This document shows positions 1 to 5,072 of a stretch of DNA of 5,072 nt, in pieces. This stretch comes from Bacteroidales bacterium. GTDB taxonomy: Bacteria; Bacteroidota; Bacteroidia; Bacteroidales; SM23-62. The notes beneath the pieces are model-generated. The model saw only the letters and a list, made by a program, of their open reading frames with translations. It was not told the DNA's origin and ran no database searches. How positions within the stretch are numbered: the stretch's first letter is position 1; every line of letters starts with the position of its first letter. The stretch is from positions 1-5,072 of the forward strand of contig JADHVS010000298.1 of assembly GCA_016783865.1 (NCBI GenBank). The letters run 5' to 3'. The position numbers and the translations under genes are program-made.

Positions 1-362
1 GTAAAAAAAGTTACCTCAATACAATGTCTCATATCGAACAGCATCTCAGGAACGGCAACTCGGTGATGATGTTTCCGGAAGGGACAAGGGGACCGGCAGG
101 ACAATTACATCCATTTAAAGGAGGAGCATTCAGGATGGCCCTTGACAATAAGGTGGGCATCATTCCGGTATTGCTTGATGGTACTGCAGAAACTATCCCG
201 AAGGGGAAGATTATATTGAGCGGAAGGACAAAGATCACTGTCAGGATCTATCCCGAAATCCCCTATGAACAGTTCCGGGACAAAGATTCAAAGCAACTGA
301 TGAACGAGGTAAGGGTCTGGATGGCGAAGGAATATGAACGGATCCACCAGGTCAAATCATAA
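1..362 (+). CDS. plsC: Lysophospholipid acyltransferase (PlsC/LPLAT family), 3' part only
   Basis: This is the C-terminal part of a 1-acyl-sn-glycerol-3-phosphate acyltransferase-like enzyme, a family that moves an acyl chain onto the sn-2 position of lysophosphatidic acid at the inner membrane. The reading frame is open to the left edge (first full codon at position 3), giving about 119 visible residues against a usual 200-250, so the gene is cut by the window rather than starting at the ATG at 24. Visible family motifs are FPEGTRG, the substrate-phosphate-binding block (bases 78-98), followed by FKGGAF and then IPVLLDGT, the block IV region. The catalytic HX4D motif must lie upstream, outside the window. 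The tail has no membrane segment. It ends in TAA, 11 bases before the next gene, which suggests co-transcription. The family is clear, but the exact acyl acceptor cannot be told; related enzymes acylate ornithine lipids or other lysolipids, so the symbol is provisional. Confidence 0.88.
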   Translation, partial: KKSYLNTMSHIEQHLRNGNSVMMFPEGTRGPAGQLHPFKGGAFRMALDNKVGIIPVLLDGTAETIPKGKIILSGRTKITVRIYPEIPYEQFRDKDSKQLMNEVRVWMAKEYERIHQVKS

Positions 363-373
363 AGCATAAATTA

Positions 374-1147
374 ATGCCAGATAAAGCCATCCCGAAAAAA
401 ATGCTCAGGGAGATGAAGTACATCTCCGATCAGCAGGGTATCATGAACAGGTATTTTGCCGAATCAAAAGGATGGAATGAACATCTGCAAAACAGCCGGT
501 CTTTCATCCTGGAAAAAATCAGAAAGTACAGGCCGGAAACGGTCATGATCCTTGGCAGTGGATGGCTCCTGGATGTACCCCTGCAAGAATTACTGATCGA
601 ATGCAAAAAGGTTTATCTTGTTGATATCCACCACCCTTCGCAGGTGCAACACCAGGTGAGAAAAACTCAAAATGCCCGGCTGATTTCTGCTGATATTTCA
701 GGAGGAGCCGTTCAGCAGATCTATAACCTGGTAAAAGCGTATAAAAAAGATAAGGTTAAAAAATCTATTGATACCATCTCTCTGCATCATCCTGATCTGC
801 CGGCTGCAGATTACTATGTTTCCCTTAACCTGCTGAATCAACTGGATATTTTGCTTGTTGATTATCTTAAACGACACATCTACTACCAGAAAACTGAGAT
901 CACCGGTTTCAGAAAATTGATCCTGCAGCACCATTTATCCTTTCTGAAGCCCGGGTCCTCCTGCCTGGTTACAGACATTAAAGAAATAATTATTAACAGG
1001 AAAAAGGAGGTTCACCAGGAAATAGAACTGGTCCATATTGAACTGCCGGAAGGCAAATCGAGAAAAAACCGGACCTGGAAATTTGACCGGAAAGAATATA
1101 ATCCAGGATTTGATACTCTGATGGATGTGGTCGCGCTTGAGCTGTAA
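374..1147 (+). CDS. Putative class I SAM-dependent methyltransferase-like protein, substrate unknown
   Basis: This is a 257-residue soluble protein with no signal peptide or membrane segment. After a basic helical N-terminus (residues 1-55), a Rossmann-type core begins. A hydrophobic strand leads into the glycine loop LGSGWLLDVPL (residues 60-70), which resembles SAM motif I but lacks the usual third glycine. A second strand ends in an acidic residue, YLVDIHH (Asp84), as expected for binding the SAM ribose. ADISG (106-110) fits the next motif. VSLNLLNQLD (149-158) and a strand after LKPG (191-194) ending in TD (200-201) fit the later strands. The C-terminus is rich in Arg, Lys and Trp. I recall similar uncharacterised proteins in Bacteroidota, but I cannot name the substrate. 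The ATG at 374 is the first start after the plsC stop and has no Shine-Dalgarno sequence; Met10 or Met14 are alternatives. The 11-base gap suggests an operon with the acyltransferase. The fold call is moderately firm; catalytic activity is inferred. Confidence 0.72.
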   Translation: MPDKAIPKKMLREMKYISDQQGIMNRYFAESKGWNEHLQNSRSFILEKIRKYRPETVMILGSGWLLDVPLQELLIECKKVYLVDIHHPSQVQHQVRKTQNARLISADISGGAVQQIYNLVKAYKKDKVKKSIDTISLHHPDLPAADYYVSLNLLNQLDILLVDYLKRHIYYQKTEITGFRKLILQHHLSFLKPGSSCLVTDIKEIIINRKKEVHQEIELVHIELPEGKSRKNRTWKFDRKEYNPGFDTLMDVVALEL

Positions 1148-1328
1148 TTGCCTCTTGGTCAATCAAATAGATGACAGTCTCTGCCTGAATTAACTCTCAA
1201 CAATTTGATTATCTGGAAGATAAAGCATGATCGCCGTACGGGGCAGGTCAGAATCACCTCCTTTTTCACATTTTTGTACGTTAATAAAAAATCTCTAATC
1301 ACTGATCTGGAGGGCATTCTAAAGGCAC

Positions 1329-1348
1329 CTCCTGTTAATACTCCTGTT
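1329..1348 (+). repeat. 8-base direct repeat CTCCTGTT, two copies
   Basis: CTCCTGTT occurs at 1329-1336 and again at 1341-1348, a 12-base period, separated by AATA. It lies about 60-80 bases upstream of the parE start. This could be a tandem binding site for a regulator, or chance. The repeat itself is seen directly; its function is unknown. Confidence 0.4.
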
Positions 1349-1366
1349 GAAAAACAAATTCAGGAG
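1341..1366 (+). promoter_or_regulatory. Possible leader hairpin upstream of parE
   Basis: CTCCTG at 1341-1346 is complementary to CAGGAG at 1361-1366, with a 14-base A-rich loop. The upstream CTCCTG copy (1329-1334) can pair with the same CAGGAG, so two alternative stems are possible. A pyrimidine-rich run (1367-1383) follows. The stem is only six pairs, and CAGGAG is 39 bases from the parE ATG, too far to be its ribosome binding site. A weak terminator for upstream transcription or a leader structure are both possible; neither is established. Confidence 0.2.
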
Positions 1367-1405
1367 CCTCTGTTCTTTTATCTATATTAGTGCAAAATTT
1401 CAGAT

Positions 1406-3280
1406 ATGTCTGCGCATTACACAGAAGAACATATACGGACACTCGATTGGAAGGAGCATATTCGCAAGAGGCCGGGGATGTATGTAGGGAAACTTGGGGA
1501 CGGTTCTTCCAGGGACGACGGCATCTATGTTTTGTTAAAAGAAGTACTGGATAATGCCGTCGATGAATTTATGATGGGACATGGAAAAACCATTGAAATA
1601 ACCATCAACGACAGGATTGTGAAGGTGCGGGATTACGGTCGTGGAATACCCCTTGGGAAGGTTATTGATGTGGCCGCTAAAATGAATACCGGGGCCAAAT
1701 ATGATTCCAAGGTATTTAAAAAATCTGTCGGTTTGAATGGTGTTGGGATAAAGGCCGTGAATGCACTTTCATCCAGCTTTGAGATATCTTCCTTTCGGGA
1801 AGGCAAGGTGAAATCAGCAGAATTCGCTGCCGGTGAACTAATCAACGACAGGAAGGAAGCTTCCACTGATGACATTAACGGCACCCTGGTTTGTTTTGTG
1901 CCGGACCAGGATATGTTTGGTAATTACCATTACATTTCAGAATACCTGGAAGCACTGATCAAGAACTATGTTTTCCTGAATGTAGGATTGACGATCGTTT
2001 TTAATGGAGAGAAATTCTATTCCAAAAATGGCTTGCTCGACCTGTTGAATGAGAACCTCGATGCACCCGGATTGTATCCTGTGATACATCTGAAGAATCA
2101 TGACGCTGAACTGGCCCTTACCCATGGCAACCAGTATGCCGAAGAGTATTTTTCTTTTGTCAATGGTCAGCATACCGTCCAGGGCGGAACGCACCTGCAG
2201 GTGTTCAAAGAGGCCTATGTAAAAACCATACGGGAATTCTATAAAAAGGATTTTGATCCGTCGGATATCAGGCAATCGATTATGGCGGCCTTCAGTGTTA
2301 AAATTGAAGAGCCGGTATTTGAATCCCAGACAAAAACGAAACTGGGTTCCAAAGATATGGGGCCTGAAGGTCCGTCTGTCCGCAACTTTATAATGGATTT
2401 TGTTAAGAAGCACCTTGATGATTATCTGCACAAGCATTCTGAGACGGCCGACATCCTGTTAAAGAAAATTATTGATTCGGAAAAGGAACGTAAAGCCATT
2501 TCCAGCATAAAAAAAATTGCGAGGGAACGTGCCAAAAAGGCCAGCCTTCATAACCGGAAATTGCGCGATTGTAAGAGTCATTACAATACCAATGATGACA
2601 GGCGGCTGGAATCAACCATTTTCATTACAGAGGGAGATTCGGCAAGCGGTTCCATTACCAAATCCCGCGACGTGGCCACACAGGCGGTTTTCAGCCTGAA
2701 GGGGAAACCTCTCAATACATACGGTCTCACAAAAAAGATCGTATATGAAAATGAAGAGTTTAACCTGTTACAATCTGCCCTGAATATTGAAGAGGGTCTT
2801 GATACCCTGAGGTATAAAAATGTGGTGATAGCTACGGATGCCGATGTGGATGGGATGCATATCAGGTTATTGCTGATCACCTTCTTCCTTCAGTTTTTCC
2901 CCAACCTGGTCAGGAAGGGACATCTCTATATTCTGCAAACTCCTTTGTTCCGCGTGAGGAATAAGCAAAAGACCCATTATTGTTATGATAATGAGGAACG
3001 GAGAAAGGCCATTCTGGAATTGGGAGAGAAGGCAGAGATTACGCGGTTTAAGGGATTGGGTGAAATATCTCCGGATGAGTTTAAGAACTTTATCGGGAAA
3101 GACATAAGGCTGGAACCGGTGACGCTTAGCCGGAGCGACAGTATATCCAATTTGCTGGAGTTCTATATGGGTAAGAATACACCCGACAGACAGAATTTCA
3201 TTATCGATAATCTCAGGATTGATGGAGAAGTTATTGAAGAAGAAGTTATTGTAGAAGATATTAATCAGAAGTCAGCATAG
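1406..3280 (+). CDS. parE: DNA topoisomerase IV subunit B (ParE), ATPase/Toprim subunit
   Basis: ParE is the ATP-hydrolysing subunit of topoisomerase IV, which passes one DNA duplex through another to unlink replicated chromosomes. The 624 residues are typical of full-length ParE. The GHKL ATPase domain comes first: [16 protein letters not shown] (residues 13-28), the catalytic/Mg pair in EVLDN (Glu46, Asn50), DYGRGIP (76-82) and the ATP-lid loop GLNGVG (109-114). The transducer domain carries QTKTKLG (308-314), whose first Lys (310) is the ATP-contacting switch lysine. The Toprim domain has EGDSASG (Glu409), SLKGKPLN (430-437) and DADVDG (Asp478, Asp480, Asp482). TPLFRV and RFKGLGE (547-553) follow. 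GLNGVG in place of GLHGVG matches Bacteroidota ParE as I recall it. The ATG at 1406 is the first start after an in-frame TAG at 1388, and the N-terminus is well conserved. No Shine-Dalgarno sequence is seen. The parC gene follows in the same direction. GyrB is the alternative, but the lineage variants and the adjacent A subunit favour ParE. Confidence 0.92.
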   Translation: MSAHYTEEHIRTLDWKEHIRKRPGMYVGKLGDGSSRDDGIYVLLKEVLDNAVDEFMMGHGKTIEITINDRIVKVRDYGRGIPLGKVIDVAAKMNTGAKYDSKVFKKSVGLNGVGIKAVNALSSSFEISSFREGKVKSAEFAAGELINDRKEASTDDINGTLVCFVPDQDMFGNYHYISEYLEALIKNYVFLNVGLTIVFNGEKFYSKNGLLDLLNENLDAPGLYPVIHLKNHDAELALTHGNQYAEEYFSFVNGQHTVQGGTHLQVFKEAYVKTIREFYKKDFDPSDIRQSIMAAFSVKIEEPVFESQTKTKLGSKDMGPEGPSVRNFIMDFVKKHLDDYLHKHSETADILLKKIIDSEKERKAISSIKKIARERAKKASLHNRKLRDCKSHYNTNDDRRLESTIFITEGDSASGSITKSRDVATQAVFSLKGKPLNTYGLTKKIVYENEEFNLLQSALNIEEGLDTLRYKNVVIATDADVDGMHIRLLLITFFLQFFPNLVRKGHLYILQTPLFRVRNKQKTHYCYDNEERRKAILELGEKAEITRFKGLGEISPDEFKNFIGKDIRLEPVTLSRSDSISNLLEFYMGKNTPDRQNFIIDNLRIDGEVIEEEVIVEDINQKSA

Positions 3281-3297
3281 GTCATCCTGAGGATGAC
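3281..3297 (+). repeat. Perfect hairpin immediately after the parE stop
   Basis: GTCATCC (3281-3287) and GGATGAC (3291-3297) form a perfect 7-base stem around the 3-base centre TGA, starting on the base after the parE stop codon. It is not followed by a T-run, so it is unlikely to be a standard intrinsic terminator. As RNA it could protect the 3' end of parE mRNA or mark a processing point between parE and parC. It also forms the left end of the candidate inserted element. Confidence 0.7.
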
Positions 3298-3302
3298 TTA
3301 AC

Positions 3303-3406
3303 GGTCATTCCGGACTTGATCCGGAATCTCACAGGTCCTGAACCGGGTTCAGATTCTGATCCGCTGGCCAGCGCCGTGCCCGACTACCGGCGGGGACAGA
3401 ATGACC
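3303..3406 (+). repeat. Palindromic repeat block with nested stem-loops
   Basis: The outer arms GGTCATTC (3303-3310) and GAATGACC (3399-3406) are perfect 8-base inverted repeats. Three symmetric units lie inside. ATTCCGGA (3307-3314) pairs with TCCGGAAT (3320-3327) around CTTGA. CTGAACC (3338-3344) pairs with GGTTCAG (3346-3352) around a single G. CGCTGGCCAGCG (3362-3373) is a perfect 12-base palindrome. A weaker stem, GCCG (3373-3376) with CGGC (3388-3391), follows. The GTCATTCCGG...CCGGAAT unit resembles dispersed REP-like palindromes I have seen between genes in many bacteria. No ribosome binding site or plausible gene is present. Confidence 0.65.
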
Positions 3407-3436
3407 TAACAAGAAATAGCTACCGAGTATATGCTT

Positions 3437-3442
3437 AGGGAG
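3437..3442 (+). promoter_or_regulatory. Ribosome binding site deciding the parC start
   Basis: AGGGAG lies 9 bases before the ATG at 3452. An in-frame ATG at 3431 would add seven residues but has no such sequence upstream; its upstream bases read GCTACCGAGTAT. This favours 3452. It is the only clear Shine-Dalgarno-like site in the window, which is notable because the other genes lack one. Confidence 0.55.
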
Positions 3443-3451
3443 AATTCGCAA

Positions 3452-5072
3452 ATGAGTCAGGACGACAAGGAGAGCAACGACAAGCTGGAGGAGGAGCAGG
3501 CCGGGGATCATACGGAAGATCAATCCGGGCAGGTTCAAACCGATATGCCAATGGAAGAGCTCCATAAGGTCATGCATCTATCGGGGATGTACCAGGACTG
3601 GTTCCTGGACTATGCAAGTTATGTGATCCTTGAACGTGCTGTACCTCATGTAAATGACGGTTTGAAGCCCGTTCAGCGACGTATCCTGCATTCCATGAAA
3701 AGGCTGGATGATGGCCGTTACAATAAGGTGGCCAACATCATTGGCCATACCATGCAATTCCATCCTCACGGTGATGCCTCCATTGGCGATGCCCTGGTAC
3801 AACTCGGGCAAAAGGAGCTGTTGATAGATACACAGGGAAACTGGGGTAATATCCTTACCGGCGACGGTGCGGCTGCCCCCAGGTACATTGAGGCCCGGCT
3901 TTCAAAATTCGCACTGGAAGTCCTGTTTAATCCCAAAACCACCGAGTGGAAGCCTTCTTATGACGGCAGGAATAAAGAACCCATAACCCTTCCTGTAAAA
4001 TTTCCATTGCTGCTTGCACAGGGTGTGGAGGGTATCGCAGTGGGGCTGGCTTCAAAAATCCTTCCGCATAATTTCAATGAACTGATTGATGCGACTATAA
4101 AATACCTGAAAAACGAAGAATTTGAGTTATACCCTGATTTTCCTACAGGCGGACAGGCAGATTTTTTGAAATACAATGATGGCATCCGGGGCGGTATCAT
4201 TAAAGTCCGGGCGAAAATTGAGAAAATCGACAAAAAAAGTCTGGTCATCACTGAGCTTCCATATGGCAAGACCACAACTACCTTAATTGAATCAATCATA
4301 AAAGCCAACGAAAAAGGGAAAATTCGTATCAAGAAGATCGATGATAATACAGCTGAGAATGTTGAGATACATATACAGCTGGTTCCCGGTATATCTCCCG
4401 ATAAAACCATCGATGCACTCTACGCTTTTACCGATTGCGAGGTTCCAATCTCTCCTAATTGTTGTGTGATTGGGGATGACAAGCCAAATTTTCTGGGGGT
4501 ATCAGAGATATTGAAACGGTCGGCCGACAACAGCGTTCAGTTACTGAAAAGTGAACTCGAGATCAGGATGTCGGAACTGGAGGCTGACTGGCATTTCTCG
4601 TCCCTCGAAAAAATATTTATTGAGAAGCGCATTTACCGGGAAATTGAGGAATGTGAAACCTGGGAAAGCATTATTGAAGCCATTGATACCGGACTGGAGC
4701 CGTACAAGAAATTGCTCAGGAAAGAGGTCCTTAGGGATGATATCGTTAAGCTTACCGAGATAAAGATCAAGCGAATCTCAAAATATGATTCCTTTAAGGC
4801 GGATGAGCATATCAAAGACATTGAAGATGAGATAGAAGAGGTGAACAATCACCTGTCCAATATTATTCCTTTCACAATCAATTATTTTAAACAGATAAAA
4901 AAGAAATATGGTGCCGGTAAGGAACGCCAAACTGAAATAAGGAATTTCGACACAATTGTGGCTACCAAGGTGGTTGCCAGCAATCAAAAATTATATGTCG
5001 ACAGAAAAGAGGGATTTTTTGGTACCGGTTTGAAGAAAGATGAGTTTGTCAGTGATTGTTCCGACATAGATG
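3452..5072 (+). CDS. parC: DNA topoisomerase IV subunit A (ParC), 3' end beyond the window
   Basis: ParC is the DNA-breakage subunit of topoisomerase IV and partners with the ParE encoded just upstream. There are 540 residues visible with no stop; related proteins run to roughly 850-900, so about a third is missing. Residues 1-40 are an acidic, Gln/Glu/Asp-rich extension. The winged-helix region carries VNDGLKPVQRRILHSM (67-82) and HPHGDASIGDAL (104-115). The catalytic Tyr145 lies in AAAPRYIEARLSKFA, next to Arg144. The tower segment contains DFPTGGQADF (229-238) and ITELPYGKTTTT. Charged helices at about 365-400 and 450-490 are the coiled-coil/C-gate arms. From about residue 500, NFDTIVATKVVASNQKLYVD looks like the first blade of the C-terminal beta-pinwheel. 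At the usual fluoroquinolone-contact Ser position there is Ala109; the acidic contact, Asp113, is kept. The ATG at 3452 is chosen for its AGGGAG; the frame is open back to a TAA at 3407, so 3431 is possible. GyrA is the alternative; the GyrA-box region is not visible. Confidence 0.92.
   Translation, partial: MSQDDKESNDKLEEEQAGDHTEDQSGQVQTDMPMEELHKVMHLSGMYQDWFLDYASYVILERAVPHVNDGLKPVQRRILHSMKRLDDGRYNKVANIIGHTMQFHPHGDASIGDALVQLGQKELLIDTQGNWGNILTGDGAAAPRYIEARLSKFALEVLFNPKTTEWKPSYDGRNKEPITLPVKFPLLLAQGVEGIAVGLASKILPHNFNELIDATIKYLKNEEFELYPDFPTGGQADFLKYNDGIRGGIIKVRAKIEKIDKKSLVITELPYGKTTTTLIESIIKANEKGKIRIKKIDDNTAENVEIHIQLVPGISPDKTIDALYAFTDCEVPISPNCCVIGDDKPNFLGVSEILKRSADNSVQLLKSELEIRMSELEADWHFSSLEKIFIEKRIYREIEECETWESIIEAIDTGLEPYKKLLRKEVLRDDIVKLTEIKIKRISKYDSFKADEHIKDIEDEIEEVNNHLSNIIPFTINYFKQIKKKYGAGKERQTEIRNFDTIVATKVVASNQKLYVDRKEGFFGTGLKKDEFVSDCSDID

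Larger units (their letters stand above)
1148..1405 (+). other. Intergenic region upstream of parE
   Basis: This 258-base non-coding gap separates the acyltransferase/methyltransferase unit from parE, and any parE promoter would be expected here. I find no convincing Bacteroidota promoter (TTTG, about 19 bases, then TAnnTTTG). The nearest candidate has an exact TTTG at 1273-1276 but a poor downstream box. An 8-base palindrome, CCGTACGG, lies at 1234-1241. A T-rich stretch at 1262-1275 is followed by an A-rich one at 1283-1291. A small repeat/hairpin cluster lies at 1329-1366. There is no obvious intrinsic terminator for the upstream unit. Confidence 0.6.
3280..3406 (+). mobile_element. Candidate MITE-like element between parE and parC
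   Basis: This 127-base block has imperfect terminal inverted repeats: GGTCATCC at 3280-3287 against GAATGACC at 3399-3406, which reads GGTCATTC on the other strand (7 of 8 match). It is flanked by TA on the left (3278-3279) and TA on the right (3407-3408). TA duplication is the known signature of IS630/Tc1-mariner-type elements and of non-autonomous elements such as the pneumococcal RUP and neisserial Correia elements. It codes for nothing convincing and is more G+C-rich than its neighbours (31 of 40 bases at 3361-3400). The left TA is part of the parE stop codon. Excising the block plus one TA leaves TAA as the stop and 42 bases to parC. Strand is arbitrary. TA is a weak marker because it is common by chance, so the mobile origin is inferred. 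Confidence 0.4.

Noticed and set aside
1273..1304. Bacteroidota-type promoter (TTTG then TAnnTTTG)
   Set aside because: TTTG at 1273-1276 is exact, but the downstream box around 1296 (TAATCACTG) keeps only the TA and the distal TG. Too weak to annotate.
1205..1390. 61-codon open frame with a TTG start upstream of parE
   Set aside because: It has no ribosome binding site, uses a rare start, has a low-complexity product with no recognisable family, and overlaps the repeat/hairpin cluster. Chance open frame.
1383..1390. TATATTAG as a TAnnTTTG promoter box close to parE
   Set aside because: It matches seven of eight positions counting the two free ones, but the nearest upstream TTG (1347-1349) is 33 bases away, far from the expected spacing of about 19.
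1937..2437. 166-codon open frame on the minus strand within parE
   Set aside because: It lies wholly inside a well-conserved parE coding region and its product resembles no family I know. Antisense shadow.
3281..3310. Intrinsic terminator after parE
   Set aside because: The stem is good, but the bases after it (TTAACGGTCATTCC) contain no T-run, and parC follows in the same direction with no visible promoter of its own.
3329..3577. 82-codon minus-strand open frame spanning the palindromic block and parC start
   Set aside because: Its hydrophobic stretch comes from reading the acidic ParC N-terminus backwards, and its other end is palindromic repeat DNA. No start context.
3958..4410. 150-codon open frame on the minus strand within parC
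   Set aside because: It lies opposite the conserved ParC breakage domain and has a Ser/Phe/Ile-rich product typical of antisense translation. Shadow.
1406..5072. The pair being DNA gyrase (GyrB/GyrA) and not topoisomerase IV
   Set aside because: The adjacent B-A order with GLNGVG, EGDSASG and HPHGDASIGDA fits Bacteroidota ParE/ParC as I recall them. The GyrA-box would settle it but lies past the right edge.
3452..5072. Frameshift or disruption in parC
   Set aside because: Reading from 3452 gives 540 uninterrupted codons with family motifs in the right order; the gene is simply cut by the window edge.

Overview
This window looks like ordinary chromosomal housekeeping DNA from a member of the Bacteroidota. 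That rests on three things. The paired type IIA topoisomerase subunits carry variants I associate with Bacteroidota topoisomerase IV (GLNGVG in the ATPase domain, EGDSASG in the Toprim domain, HPHGDASIGDA near the catalytic tyrosine). Most starts lack a clear Shine-Dalgarno sequence. Base composition is moderately A+T-rich. The genus cannot be read from this window. All supported genes lie on the + strand.

Layout. (1) Positions 1-362 hold the 3' part of a PlsC-type lysophospholipid acyltransferase whose 5' end is outside the window. (2) After 11 bases, 374-1147 encodes a 257-residue Rossmann-fold, methyltransferase-like protein, probably in the same transcript. (3) Positions 1148-1405 are non-coding and contain a small direct repeat and hairpin but no convincing promoter. 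(4) Positions 1406-3280 encode a complete ParE, the ATPase/Toprim subunit of topoisomerase IV. (5) Positions 3280-3406 are a G+C-rich block packed with inverted repeats. (6) Positions 3452-5072 encode ParC, the DNA-cleaving subunit, which runs off the right edge after 540 visible residues.

How the genes work together. ParE supplies ATP-driven gate closure and metal-binding Toprim residues. ParC supplies the tyrosine that cuts DNA. Together they would form the A2B2 decatenase that separates daughter chromosomes. The first two genes form a separate small unit, with a phospholipid-synthesis enzyme next to a putative methyltransferase of unknown substrate.

The most interesting observation is the parE-parC gap. 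The inverted-repeat block has imperfect 8-base terminal inverted repeats and is flanked by TA on both sides; the left TA is the first two bases of the parE stop codon. Removing the block and one TA leaves parE ending in TAA, only 42 bases before the parC start. This fits a MITE-like insertion into a stop codon that recreated a stop (TAG) on entry. It is an inference from one copy. I see no new multi-gene system here.
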